Source: Gammaproteobacteria bacterium MOLA455
GTDB taxonomy: Bacteria > Pseudomonadota > Gammaproteobacteria > Pseudomonadales > Porticoccaceae
Assembly (NCBI GenBank): GCA_000511875.1
Contig: AZIN01000003.1
Span: forward strand, 25,034-89,033
DNA length: 64,000 bases
Direction: 5' to 3'
This document shows positions 19,054 through 28,254 of the stretch, in pieces. Each line of letters starts with the position of its first letter. Positions within the stretch are counted from its first letter, which is position 1. Under the pieces are notes generated by a model. The model was not told the DNA's origin and ran no database searches. It worked only from the letters and a program-made list of their open reading frames with translations. The position numbers were made by a program, and so were the translations under genes.

Positions 19054-20369
19054 GTCTCTGCAGACTCTTTAATTTCAACAAAGGCTTCGTCGCGGATCTC
19101 TTGTAGCCAGACCTGAAGTTCTTCTTCGTACTTGCGCTGGCGCAGGAGGTTTTGCGCGCGATTGCGGGTAATGTTTTCGCTAAAGTCTTGCTTGCGGCGC
19201 TCGGTGACTTGCAGTATGTGCCAGCCAAATTGCGATAGGAACGGGGCGCTGACTTCGTTTAGCTCAATGCCGCTCATGGTCTGCTCAAACTCGGGAACAA
19301 ACATTCCCGGAGTTGACCAACCTAGTTCGCCACCGTTGAGTGCAGAGCCAGGATCTTCGGAAAATTCTTTTGCTAAGAGGGCGAAATCTTCGCCGGCTTT
19401 GACGCGCTCGCGCAGATCAGTTAGTTGGCTAATCGCAGTTGCTTCATCGCGGATTTCATTTGGCTTGATCAGGATGTGACGGGCAAAGTGTTGCTCAATT
19501 AGTTGCTCACCGCCGCCTTTGCGCCCATAGAGTTTAATCAGGTGATAGCCGGCATCACTGCGGATCGGCTCAGATACCTGGCCGATTTCCAAGCCTTCTA
19601 CCGCTTCAATAAATACTCCCGGCAGCTGAGCCATTTTGCGCCAGCCTAAATCACCGCCTTGAAGAGCGGTCTGATCTGCTGAGTTGGCAATCGCCAGTTG
19701 ACGGAAGTCGGTACCATTGTTGGCTTCATCGAGCAGTCCCTGAGCGCGCTGGAGAATCGCCTTGACCTCATCGCTATTTTTACCGCTAGGCACGGGCAAC
19801 AAAATATGGCCCACGTTGACGTCTGGAGAGGTCATAAAGCGACCCTCTTCAGAGTTGAGAAAGTTATCTAATTCTTGGCTGCTGATACGAATGCGGCGCA
19901 TCACCTGACCCTGTTGCACACGCATCAAAATCATTTCGTTGCGAATCTCTTCGCGCACATTGGCCAGAGTTGAGCCAGAGGCATGGACCTGTTCGGCATA
20001 CTGCTCCATGGTCAACTGATTGCTGCTGGCAATGCGAGCCATGGCCTCGTTAAGCTCCGCGTCAGTAATACGGATACCGGCGTTGTAACCCATGTTTAGC
20101 TGGAGACGCTCCGAGATCAAACGCTCTAGAACTTGCTGGACGACAATTTCCTGAGGCGGTGGCTGAGTGCCAGAGTTCTGAATCTGAGCGTATATGGTAG
20201 CCAAGCGACGCTGCACTTCACTCTCAAGCACCACGTCTTCATCAACTATGGCAACCACCTTATCGAGAATTTCGACCTGGGCGCTGGCAGTGACTGAAAA
20301 AGCAGCGAGGAGTACTGCGAGTAGAGCTGTATTACAAGTTTTCTTGAGATCCATAACCGTAGATACCAT
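19050..20369 (-). CDS. surA: Periplasmic chaperone and peptidyl-prolyl isomerase SurA
   Basis: SurA escorts outer-membrane proteins, including LptD, across the periplasm. A signal peptide occupies about the first 30 residues, ending ASA before [22 protein letters not shown]. The SurA N-domain follows to about residue 175, then two parvulin domains starting at NVGHILLPV and ARHILIKP, then a C-terminal helix. Two starts are possible: ATG 20369, or ATG 20354, which gives the more usual short lead MDLKKTCN. Both overlap the lptD 3' end. Confidence 0.96.
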   Translation of the reverse strand: MVSTVMDLKKTCNTALLAVLLAAFSVTASAQVEILDKVVAIVDEDVVLESEVQRRLATIYAQIQNSGTQPPPQEIVVQQVLERLISERLQLNMGYNAGIRITDAELNEAMARIASSNQLTMEQYAEQVHASGSTLANVREEIRNEMILMRVQQGQVMRRIRISSQELDNFLNSEEGRFMTSPDVNVGHILLPVPSGKNSDEVKAILQRAQGLLDEANNGTDFRQLAIANSADQTALQGGDLGWRKMAQLPGVFIEAVEGLEIGQVSEPIRSDAGYHLIKLYGRKGGGEQLIEQHFARHILIKPNEIRDEATAISQLTDLRERVKAGEDFALLAKEFSEDPGSALNGGELGWSTPGMFVPEFEQTMSGIELNEVSAPFLSQFGWHILQVTERRKQDFSENITRNRAQNLLRQRKYEEELQVWLQEIRDEAFVEIKESAET

Positions 20370-22962
20370 TTTTTAGCATTGAATCAACCCGACCATTTGC
20401 ACCGGCCAGACCTTTAAATTGTATTTGGAAAAAGATGCCATTAGTCAGCTTTAAATCTTCTTCCGGCAAGAGTATTTCATCTTTTCTATCCAGAGATCGC
20501 CGTGCAACTAAACTCGCCCGCCAGCAGCAGCTGTTATATTCAAATCCGGCAAAGACATCGAGCATACGGCTATTGGTAAAATCATGATTCCAGCGTCCTA
20601 CCAGATTGAAGTTGCCTTGCAGGGGCACAAGCCCAGATATATCGGCTTGCTTTATATTTTGGTCTAAAGGCGCTCCATCAAATAGTCTCGGCGCTCGGCG
20701 AGTTGAGTTATAGCTGACATTTAACAACCGATTCTGGCGATCATTGTAGCGTAATGCAATGCTACTTTTGGCCAGATCATTATCGTGGGTGTCGTAAACA
20801 ACATCACTGCTAAAGCGCCAGCTCTTATTCAACCGGCCAGCGAGTTTGATCGCTAGGGGGGATTGCCTGCGAGCTAACTCCCCGATCTCGTCTTCAGAGG
20901 GATTGGATGACAGGGTTACCCTGCGGTCAATATAGTTAATTGCTTGGGCGATACTGGCACTAAAGCGCTCTTGGCCAGATTTGCTGTCGATATAGCGAGT
21001 AGTTAGAGCAATGGTTAAACGCTCTTCGTCAGATATGCGGTCACCACCATTAAAACGCTCATCGCGAAATAGCAGGTCATAAGAGGGGGTAAACTCACGA
21101 GTGTCAAAATCAGGAAGTCCAGACTGATCTCTAAATTTCGATTTCACATAGTAGAGTCGCGGTTCTAAGGTTTGGGTATAGCCGTCGAAAAAGCTCGCAG
21201 GACGCTCCAGGAATAAGCTGGCATCCAGCGACGATACTGGGATAGTTATGGCCGAATTATTGATGTTTTGCTGGCTGCCAGTCTGGTTATCAAGATTATA
21301 AGCTAGGTGTTTAAGACGGTACTGAGGTCGAAAATAACCCCAGGTCCAGCGCTTGTCCCAACTTATGCCGTAATCGAGACGGTGTCTATCGCCGGTGACA
21401 AAACCTGGGTCATCATGATCAAAGCGTGCGGTTTGGTTATTTAAATCGACGACTAGATTGTTATCAAAGCGATAGTGGCCGTTGGCGGTGACCTTGGGTA
21501 GCACCGAGTACTGCTCTTCAAGCCCATCAACAATAATTTGATGGTCCTGAGCTTCGACTCGATAATCCCAATTGTCGGTTTTGTAGCTCATACCGGCGAC
21601 CCGGCGAAGGTTAATCCGACTCCTTGACTCCTGACCTAGGCTGCCGAAATCATTAAAGTAGTCGTTATCGGAAACATTATTCAGATCAAGGAAGGTCGAC
21701 CAGGCTTTGCCTATGCCGCCGAGATGAGTCAGTCCAGCTAGATAGCGATCCTCGCCAAGGTGTTCCGGCAGGCCGGTGTCCACATCTATATTCTCTTCGT
21801 CGCTGCCGCCTTTGTCACTGCCCAAAAAGGCAGCGGTCGCGGTGGTCTCAGAATGGCGCGATAGATGGCGAAGTTCGACTTCAATACCTACGCCGCGCTC
21901 CTGCATCAGTCTTGGGGTAATGGTCGCATCGTAGTCTGGCGCCAGATTCCAATAGATCGGCTGGGCGTAATCAAAACCATTGTCGGTACTGGAATTAATA
22001 GTGGGGAATAACAATCCCGAGCTGCGTTGATCGTTAATCGGAAATTTAATCCAGGGAAAGTAAAACACCGGGATATCTTTGACTCGCAGCCGGGCATTTT
22101 TCACCGTGGCAAATCCGGATTGCTGATCAATGGCAATCTCGGTGGTCGCCATCTGCCAGGTTGAGTCTCCAGGCTCGCAGGTTGAATAGGTCGCATCATT
22201 AATTGTGATCACGCCATCATTGGTCCGAATCAGGGTTTTGGCACTGCCGCGCACTGCTGCTTCATGAAGCACGTAGGTGGCGTTATTTATCGTCACCTCT
22301 TTACTGTCGATATCAATCTCTGCATTGCTGCCCAGTAGCAACATACCGGGTTCGCGAAACTGCACATTGCCCTGCAGATCAACATTGCGGTTGGTCTGAT
22401 CTATGCGCGCACTGTTGCTGCGAATTTGACGGTAGCCTTGAGATATTTGCACATCGCCCTCCAACACGGCGACATTATTTTCCAGTGCCTCGGTGGAGTT
22501 AGCATTTACTTGCAGCGACGCCTCTTCAGGGTTGAGATCGGCGTCGGGATAGTCCCGCGGCGGCTCCACATAAGCACCGCAGCAGTTGCCTTCAATTCTT
22601 AAGCGCTGCTCCCCGGTCATTTGATCTTCTTCCAGCCAGTCTAGGTTGCGCACGGCGGCAACTCTTGGTTCATCTGAAGTGGCTAGGTTGGGGGTATTCG
22701 CTCGCGCTGGGCGGTTTCGACTAGAGGCGACAATCTGCTCCTCGTTACACAGCCACTGATTGTCGGGGCCAGCGGCGCAATTCCAGGTCACATGAACTTC
22801 ATCTGCTGAGACATTGAATGACAGGCCAACAGACAGAAAGGATAATATTATCGTTGCCAACAGCGCGTGACGACTGACCTTAACCTGCTCTGAACAGGCA
22901 AAGCCCAGGCTCTGAATCAGAGAGGAAATAGGACTTAATTTAAGGTTGAAAATAGGGCTCAA
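20332..22962 (-). CDS. lptD: LPS-assembly outer-membrane protein LptD
   Basis: LptD is the beta-barrel of the LptDE translocon that inserts lipopolysaccharide into the outer leaflet. The 876-residue precursor has a long N-terminal region with a hydrophobic signal segment (about residues 33-53, ending VSADEV). An OstA-type jellyroll domain follows (about 145-260), then a C-terminal barrel. Cysteines in the N-terminal part (WNCAAG, WLCNEEQ, GNCCGAY) and a CC pair late in the barrel (NSCCWRAS) can form the interdomain disulfides known in the family. The partner LptE is encoded at 28255. Confidence 0.96.
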   Translation of the reverse strand: MSPIFNLKLSPISSLIQSLGFACSEQVKVSRHALLATIILSFLSVGLSFNVSADEVHVTWNCAAGPDNQWLCNEEQIVASSRNRPARANTPNLATSDEPRVAAVRNLDWLEEDQMTGEQRLRIEGNCCGAYVEPPRDYPDADLNPEEASLQVNANSTEALENNVAVLEGDVQISQGYRQIRSNSARIDQTNRNVDLQGNVQFREPGMLLLGSNAEIDIDSKEVTINNATYVLHEAAVRGSAKTLIRTNDGVITINDATYSTCEPGDSTWQMATTEIAIDQQSGFATVKNARLRVKDIPVFYFPWIKFPINDQRSSGLLFPTINSSTDNGFDYAQPIYWNLAPDYDATITPRLMQERGVGIEVELRHLSRHSETTATAAFLGSDKGGSDEENIDVDTGLPEHLGEDRYLAGLTHLGGIGKAWSTFLDLNNVSDNDYFNDFGSLGQESRSRINLRRVAGMSYKTDNWDYRVEAQDHQIIVDGLEEQYSVLPKVTANGHYRFDNNLVVDLNNQTARFDHDDPGFVTGDRHRLDYGISWDKRWTWGYFRPQYRLKHLAYNLDNQTGSQQNINNSAITIPVSSLDASLFLERPASFFDGYTQTLEPRLYYVKSKFRDQSGLPDFDTREFTPSYDLLFRDERFNGGDRISDEERLTIALTTRYIDSKSGQERFSASIAQAINYIDRRVTLSSNPSEDEIGELARRQSPLAIKLAGRLNKSWRFSSDVVYDTHDNDLAKSSIALRYNDRQNRLLNVSYNSTRRAPRLFDGAPLDQNIKQADISGLVPLQGNFNLVGRWNHDFTNSRMLDVFAGFEYNSCCWRASLVARRSLDRKDEILLPEEDLKLTNGIFFQIQFKGLAGANGRVDSMLKNGIYGYGSQENL

Positions 22963-23125
22963 AGGCGCGCCTGATTGCTGGTTGCTAATGTTCTGGCATT
23001 TTACCTGATATCTTGCCAGAGTAGAGGCCTGAATTAGCCTAATTACTCTAGATTGATATTTTTTGTCCGCTGTTAGTGGCTGTCAGGCAAGCGGCGTTAA
23101 AAACAGCATTAAGGAATAGAACACC

Positions 23126-24217
23126 ATCGACCCATTAACCACTCAACGTCGCCAGAATTTTATCCATTGGATAGAGACCTGCCTGCCCCAGTCGCACCAG
23201 ATTGACCTGCCGCTGCTACTGCAACCCCTTGCCGGTGACGCAGGGTTTAGACGTTATTTTAGGCTCGCGGGACAGACCTCACTGATCGCTGTTGACTCGC
23301 CACCAGACAAAGAGAATAACCCCGCTTATATTCATGTCGCCATGGCATTCCAGCGCCATGGGGTCAGCACACCGAAAATACTCGCAGTGGACTTTGCCAA
23401 TGGGTTTTTCTTGCTAGAGGATTTTGGACGCCAGCTGTTGCATGCGGAATTGTTGGCTGGCAGTGTCGCTGAGGAGCGTTCACCGGCGCGACTATCCGCG
23501 GCTAATTATTACCAACTGGCTGAATCAGTGCTGTTGGATATTCAAGCTGTGGAGCCGAATCCCAAGGTATTTTTCGCTTACGATGCTCAGCGCCTGCAGT
23601 TAGAGATGGATCTGTTCGCCGATTGGTTTGTCGGCCAGTTATTGGGAATTCAACTAGACGACCAAGAGCGCGGTATGCTCAGTAAGCTATTTTCCCGATT
23701 GATCGAAAGTGCACTGGAGCAACCACAGGTGGTTGTGCACCGGGATTATCATTCGCGCAATTTAATGCTCTTGGACGATGGCGCTCTAGGGGTGATCGAT
23801 TTTCAGGATGCGGTGGTTGGACCTATTACTTATGACTTGGTATCCCTGCTCAAAGACTGCTATCTGCGGTTACCTCGAGAGCAGGTGATCAGTCGCGCGC
23901 TGAATTATAAAAAGCGTCTGGAGACAGACCTATTAATGGTTCCGGTGAGCGACGATCAATTTATGCGCTGGTTTGATCTGATCGGGTTGCAGCGCCACAT
24001 TAAGGTGCTGGGTATCTTTGCCCGCCTGTCTCTGCGGGATGGCAAACAGGCCTATCTGAAGGATCTGCCTCTTGTGATTCGCTATACTCTTGAAACAGCT
24101 CAGGGGGATGCAGCTGGTCACGCTTTCTACAGCTGGTTTATCGAGCGGATTGGACCGCTGCTGCCAGAACAGAGCTGGTATAGCGACTGGCGTAGTGCCG
24201 GAGATAATCACCGATGA
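23126..24217 (+). CDS. amgK: N-acetylmuramate/N-acetylglucosamine kinase AmgK
   Basis: AmgK phosphorylates the anomeric position of MurNAc (and GlcNAc) in the cell-wall recycling route that bypasses de novo UDP-MurNAc synthesis and confers fosfomycin tolerance. The kinase-like APH fold is visible: N-terminal PLAGDAGFRRYFRL, the Brenner motif HRDYHSRN and the metal motif DFQDAVVGP. The first ATG in frame (23342) lies 72 codons inside the conserved domain. Upstream to the stop at 23117 there is no ATG, GTG or TTG; the best-placed codon is ATC 23126, 10 nt after AAGGA. This predicts 363 residues opening (M/I)DPLTTQRRQNF. The gene overlaps murU by 4 nt. Confidence 0.85.
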   Translation: MDPLTTQRRQNFIHWIETCLPQSHQIDLPLLLQPLAGDAGFRRYFRLAGQTSLIAVDSPPDKENNPAYIHVAMAFQRHGVSTPKILAVDFANGFFLLEDFGRQLLHAELLAGSVAEERSPARLSAANYYQLAESVLLDIQAVEPNPKVFFAYDAQRLQLEMDLFADWFVGQLLGIQLDDQERGMLSKLFSRLIESALEQPQVVVHRDYHSRNLMLLDDGALGVIDFQDAVVGPITYDLVSLLKDCYLRLPREQVISRALNYKKRLETDLLMVPVSDDQFMRWFDLIGLQRHIKVLGIFARLSLRDGKQAYLKDLPLVIRYTLETAQGDAAGHAFYSWFIERIGPLLPEQSWYSDWRSAGDNHR

Positions 24218-24888
24218 AAGCTATGATACTGGCCGCTGGACGCGGTGAAAGACTGCGCCCACTCACTGACAGCATCCCGAAACCCATGTTGCAGGTGGCA
24301 GGTAAGCCCTTGCTTGAACATCATTTGCTGCGTCTAGCGGCGGCAGGCATCACCGATATAGTGATCAATACCAGCTGGCTGGCAGAGCAGATTGAAGAGT
24401 ACTTTAGTGATTGCGAAAAACGCCTTGGCGTGACTATCAGCTGGTCGCGTGAAGTCATGGCTCTAGAAACCGGGGGTGGCATTGCCAGAGCACTACCACT
24501 GTTGGGGAATGAGCCTTTTATACTGCTTAATGGCGATGTGTGGAGCGATTATCCGCTTACTGACTTGCTTGATAACAAGCTCTCCGATGGTCTGGACGCC
24601 TGGTTGTTGTTGGTCGGCAATCCGACTCATAATCCCCATGGGGATTTCGCGCTGCAAGCTGGTCGAGTCAACTATGCTGAGGACCATGCAGCCACCTTTA
24701 GCGGTATCAGCTTGATCCGACCAGCACTGTTTACAAATCACCTTGAGCGCAATAGTGCATTTCCACTGCGCGATATTTTGCGCCCGGCTATAGTTGCCGG
24801 CAGGGTAGGTGGCGAAATTTACACTGGCAGCTGGTGCGATGTTGGAACCCTTGAGCGCTATGAGCAACTAAAGGCGTTGCTGGAATAA
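24214..24888 (+). CDS. murU: N-acetylmuramate 1-phosphate uridylyltransferase MurU
   Basis: MurU transfers UMP to MurNAc-1-phosphate, giving UDP-MurNAc that re-enters peptidoglycan synthesis. The 224-residue protein has the nucleotidyltransferase signature AAGRGERLRPLTDSIPKPML at residues 6-25 and the acidic metal-site context LLNGDVW. It is the standard partner of amgK, with an ATGA overlap, which supports the specific assignment over a general sugar nucleotidyltransferase. Confidence 0.92.
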   Translation: MKAMILAAGRGERLRPLTDSIPKPMLQVAGKPLLEHHLLRLAAAGITDIVINTSWLAEQIEEYFSDCEKRLGVTISWSREVMALETGGGIARALPLLGNEPFILLNGDVWSDYPLTDLLDNKLSDGLDAWLLLVGNPTHNPHGDFALQAGRVNYAEDHAATFSGISLIRPALFTNHLERNSAFPLRDILRPAIVAGRVGGEIYTGSWCDVGTLERYEQLKALLE

Positions 24889-24955
24889 TACAAAGGCCTA
24901 CTTAACAGTCCTAAGAAAAGGATCGCAAAACTAAATCAAAGGAAAGCGAAACAAA

Positions 24956-25306
24956 ATGACCACTGTTGCCAAGTACCAAATTCTCTTTTGGCTGTGCCTG
25001 ATTGGCACGATATTTTTGTCGCTAATGCCGGTGGCCTTGAATGGCGCGCAGCTTTTCGAGCTGCAGGATAAGGTGGGTCACAGTAGTATTTATGCCGCGC
25101 TGTTTTTTCTCTGCGCCAGTGCTTACGGGCGTCGCTATCCTCTAGCTCTGCTGGCAGTTGTTCTCGCGGCCTTTGGTCTATGTATGGAAATTGCTCAGTC
25201 TATGACGACTTATCGGCAGGGTGATCACTGGGACATGCTGGCTAACTTAAGCGGTATTTTGGCGGTCTGGGCGGTGATGGCTTGGAGGCGCATGAATCAT
25301 GATTGA
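24956..25306 (+). CDS. VanZ-like membrane protein
   Basis: A 116-residue protein with about four hydrophobic segments. It carries the VanZ-family pattern: a conserved DKVGHSSIYAALFF early and GDHWDMLANLSG late, around a central helix with EIAQ. The founding member VanZ raises teicoplanin resistance, but chromosomal relatives such as this are mostly uncharacterised. Its place after amgK-murU hints at an envelope role, which is only inference. It overlaps the next gene by 8 nt. Confidence 0.8.
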   Translation: MTTVAKYQILFWLCLIGTIFLSLMPVALNGAQLFELQDKVGHSSIYAALFFLCASAYGRRYPLALLAVVLAAFGLCMEIAQSMTTYRQGDHWDMLANLSGILAVWAVMAWRRMNHD

Positions 25307-25529
25307 AGTGTATCGCGGCAGTGATTATTTCGAAGCCCAGCTGCTCAAGGGGTTGATGGAGCAGGATGGACTGCAGGTGTTTTTACACGGTGCAGCACTG
25401 CAGGGCGGTTTGGGCGAAGTTCCCGCGCTGGGCCATCTGTCGATCGCGGTGAATGACGCCGATGGAGACCTAGCTGGTGAGATTATTCGCGCCTATGAAC
25501 GTGGTGATTTTTCTTTAGGGGATGACTAA
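25299..25529 (+). CDS. DUF2007-type putative signal-transducing protein
   Basis: A 76-residue cytoplasmic protein whose pattern (MIEVYRGSDYFEAQLLKGLMEQ, in parts, then a hydrophobic/Gly region and VNDADGDLAGEIIRAYE) matches the small DUF2007 fold. The fold resembles PII-like domains and is of unknown function. It overlaps the VanZ-like gene by 8 nt and shares one base of its stop with the next start, so the three genes are probably co-translated. Confidence 0.75.
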   Translation: MIEVYRGSDYFEAQLLKGLMEQDGLQVFLHGAALQGGLGEVPALGHLSIAVNDADGDLAGEIIRAYERGDFSLGDD

Positions 25530-26932
25530 TGACACCTAAACTTCGGCGTCTTTCAATAGGGTTAGCTCCACTGATTGCACTGTCAGTGACGCTCTTGATG
25601 ATGAGTGCGGGGTGGGCGAGAGAGGGCGCTCTAGTCGGCGGTTTGACCGTACTCTGCGCCCTGTGGTGGATCTTTGAACCGATCCCGATCCCCGCCACAG
25701 CCATGATTCCTTTAGGCGTGTTTCCATTGCTGGGTATTCTCGATGGCAAGCAAGTAGCCCAGGCCTATGGCGACCCGCTGATTATTCTGTTGATGGGCGG
25801 CGCCATGCTATCTAAGGCCATGGAAAAGAGCGGTGCCCATCGGCGGCTGGCCCTCTATATGGTCAATCTATTTGGTGGTGATAGCCAGCGGCGACTGGTG
25901 TTGGGTTTCATGGTGGCATCGGCGGCACTGAGTATGTGGGTGTCCAATACTGCTACCACCCTAATGTTATTGCCGGTAGCCTATGCGGTTCTTCAGAGCA
26001 TCGATAGTAAGGGCGCTAATGCCGCTGATGCCAGGAAGCTCGCCGTGCCACTGTTTTTAGGTGTCGCTTACGCTGCCAGTATCGGTGGTCTAGGCACGCC
26101 GATCGGGTCGCCGCCCAATATTGTTTTTCTAAAGATTTATGGCGAAGCCACAGGTTCGATTCCCAGCTTTACCCAGTGGATGCTCTGGGGGCTGCCCGTG
26201 GTGATATTGCTGCTACCTCTCGCCGCGCTATGGATTACTCGCAATCTCGGTGATGCCGCACCGCTGAAAATTCCACAGGCTGGGGCCTGGCGCAGTGAAG
26301 AAACGCGGGTGCTGGTGATATTTTTTGTTACTGCTATGGCCTGGATTACTCTGCGCGAACCCTTTGGCGGTTGGAGCCAGTGGCTCAATGTTCCCAGTGC
26401 TAACTATGCAGCAGTGGCTTTAACGTCAGTGATACTGATGTTTATTCTGCCCAATGGACAGGGCGGCAAACTCCTCGATTGGGAGTCTGCGTCGGCTATT
26501 CACTGGGGAGTGCTGTTGTTATTTGCTGGGGGTATCGCTATTGCCAAAGCCTTTACCGTTACCGGTATTAGTGCCTCAATTGGCGAGTCGCTATCCGCTG
26601 TCACAAGATTGTCGATTATCGCGTTGATTTTGGTGGTTGCTCTAACCGTGACCTTTCTCACCGAAATCACCAGCAATACAGCAACCACAACCTTGTTGAT
26701 GCCAATTCTCGCCGCCGCGTCACTGGGAGCGGGCTTCGATCCGGCTCTATTGATGTTACCCGCAGCCCTGTCGGCTAGTTGCGCCTTTATGCTACCGGTG
26801 GCCACTGCTCCCAATGCCATTGTCTTTGGTACTGGGGAAATCACTGTTGAGCAGATGGTCCGTGAGGGCTTTGCCCTCAATTTAATTGCAGTAGTGGTGA
26901 TCTCCGCAGTGGTTTTCTTCTGGCTTGGCTAA
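25529..26932 (+). CDS. SLC13/DASS-family sodium-coupled anion symporter
   Basis: A 467-residue inner-membrane carrier of the divalent anion:Na+ symporter family, which imports C4-dicarboxylates, citrate or sulfate with Na+. Both Ser-Asn-Thr motifs that form the Na+ and substrate sites are present: WVSNTATTLML (about residue 135) and ITSNTATTTLLMP (about residue 387), the hallmark of the inverted-repeat fold. The segment GTPIGSPPN is also typical. Substrate cannot be fixed from sequence. The stop/start TAATG joins it to the DUF2007 gene. It converges on holA. Confidence 0.88.
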   Translation: MTPKLRRLSIGLAPLIALSVTLLMMSAGWAREGALVGGLTVLCALWWIFEPIPIPATAMIPLGVFPLLGILDGKQVAQAYGDPLIILLMGGAMLSKAMEKSGAHRRLALYMVNLFGGDSQRRLVLGFMVASAALSMWVSNTATTLMLLPVAYAVLQSIDSKGANAADARKLAVPLFLGVAYAASIGGLGTPIGSPPNIVFLKIYGEATGSIPSFTQWMLWGLPVVILLLPLAALWITRNLGDAAPLKIPQAGAWRSEETRVLVIFFVTAMAWITLREPFGGWSQWLNVPSANYAAVALTSVILMFILPNGQGGKLLDWESASAIHWGVLLLFAGGIAIAKAFTVTGISASIGESLSAVTRLSIIALILVVALTVTFLTEITSNTATTTLLMPILAAASLGAGFDPALLMLPAALSASCAFMLPVATAPNAIVFGTGEITVEQMVREGFALNLIAVVVISAVVFFWLG

Positions 26933-26940
26933 TAGTTAAT

Positions 26941-26970
26941 AGTTAAAAGTTAAAAGTTAAAAGTTAAAAG
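26941..26970 (+). repeat. Heptanucleotide tandem repeat
   Basis: About four copies of AGTTAAA stand in a row just after the symporter stop, and a related TAGTTAA lies immediately before them. The run is a likely slipped-strand hotspot in the convergent spacer. No function is evident. Confidence 0.8.
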
Positions 26971-26984
26971 CTATTGGTTACCTG

Positions 26985-27176
26985 TTAAACGCGACAGGGA
27001 AACTTCATGCCAAAGGTAAAGTCCGATAGGTTCAGCCCCATTTCCTGATTGTCACTGCTAAAACTATGGCCCTCATAAACATTGATATCTATGTTGATAG
27101 CAACGTTGGAATCTGGGCCATGATCGTTACCGCCATCGCTATCATCTGCGATCGTCGCGTCTATGGAGGGCTCTTT
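26985..27176 (-). other. Open frame without start codon, possible gene remnant
   Basis: Reading the minus strand from 27176 to a TAA at 26985-26987 gives 63 open codons. The product is acidic and Asp/Asn/Gly-rich (for example ADDSDGGNDHGPDSNVAINI) and ends FTFGMKFPCRV. It has no ATG, GTG or TTG start and an in-frame TAA just upstream. It could be the worn 3' end of a lost gene or chance. It sits between the symporter and holA, where many relatives carry other genes. Confidence 0.2.
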
Positions 27177-27204
27177 TTAGTCCCAGCAAGGGCGCTTTGC
27201 GGCT

Positions 27205-28251
27205 TTAGTTTTGCAATAAAATCTTAATATTACCCGGCTGCAGTGTTTGACTGCCAGCGAAGGACAGCACTAGAGTGGCCAGTTCGTCCCACACATCTGC
27301 GTCGCGCATACCTTTAATGCCGCGATCTATAGCGCCGGCCTGACGCAATAGCATGCGTAGGTGAGCCGGGCGTAAACGCTGCAGCGCGCCTTTAAATAGC
27401 GGCAAACGTTTTTCCCAGACCCCGGAATTTTTCAGTGCCCAGTCGCTGTGTTCGCCGCCGGCAACCAGGTCACTGGCTTTGACCAAAATACGCAGTTCTC
27501 TGGTGATCGCCCACAGCAGAGGAATAGCATCTGTACCCTCATTCTGCAGGCCGCGCAGTGACCGGGCCGCAGATTGGGCGTCGCCGATAAGGATCTTATC
27601 GACAAATTCAAAGAGATTGTAACGGGCGCTATCGGCAACCACCGATGACATGGTGCTGCCATCCACTGTGCCGTCTGTCGCCAGTAACTTAAGTTTCTCA
27701 ATTTCCTGAACGGCGGCCAAAAGATTGCCCTCAACTCGGTCGGCGAGAATTTGCACCGCTTCTTGGCTGGCATTGATATTGGCGCTGCGCAGCCGCTGTT
27801 GAATCCAGCGTGGCATCTGCTTGGCATCCACGGGCCAGACCTGAATATGGCCGCCTGCGGCTTCAAGATTTTTCAGCCACTTGCTGTTCTGGGCACTGCG
27901 CTCCAGTTTCGGCAGAATCACCAGTACCAGATTGTCTGGATTAGGGTTGACGCAGAGTTCGTTGAGAGCCGCCGCACCTTTGTCGCCGGGCTTGCCGGTG
28001 GTGATTCGTATCTCCAGAATTTTTTTGTCAGAGAAAAGCGACAGTGCACTGGATTCGTTGAGTATTTGGTTCCAGTCGAAGTTGCCCTCGGCATGGAAAA
28101 TATCGCGCTCGGTAAACCCTTGGGCCCGCGCACCGCCGCGAATAGTGTCTGCGACTTCCTGAGTTAACAGCGGATCGCCGCCGCTTATCACATAGACCGG
28201 CAATAGCTGTTTTTTGATTTGATCTTGAAGTTGCTCAGCGCGTATTTTCAT
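27205..28251 (-). CDS. holA: DNA polymerase III subunit delta
   Basis: The delta subunit opens the beta clamp in the clamp loader complex. The 348-residue protein opens MKIRAEQLQDQIKKQLLPVYVISGGDPLL, where the segment LLPVYVISGGDPLL is a family hallmark, and has the AAA+ fold without functional Walker motifs, as usual for delta. The C-terminal collar domain follows. It lies 3 nt after lptE in the leuS-lptE-holA order known from E. coli; nadD, often next, is absent here. Confidence 0.94.
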   Translation of the reverse strand: MKIRAEQLQDQIKKQLLPVYVISGGDPLLTQEVADTIRGGARAQGFTERDIFHAEGNFDWNQILNESSALSLFSDKKILEIRITTGKPGDKGAAALNELCVNPNPDNLVLVILPKLERSAQNSKWLKNLEAAGGHIQVWPVDAKQMPRWIQQRLRSANINASQEAVQILADRVEGNLLAAVQEIEKLKLLATDGTVDGSTMSSVVADSARYNLFEFVDKILIGDAQSAARSLRGLQNEGTDAIPLLWAITRELRILVKASDLVAGGEHSDWALKNSGVWEKRLPLFKGALQRLRPAHLRMLLRQAGAIDRGIKGMRDADVWDELATLVLSFAGSQTLQPGNIKILLQN

Positions 28252-28254
28252 CGC

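Noticed and set aside
19050-22962. Frame disruption at the lptD/surA overlap
   Set aside because: Both proteins read through with normal termini; the overlap is 23 or 38 nt depending on the surA start and needs no frameshift.
23342-24217. amgK starting at the first ATG
   Set aside because: It would remove 72 codons of conserved kinase sequence; the truncated form lacks the GDAGFRRYFRL segment.
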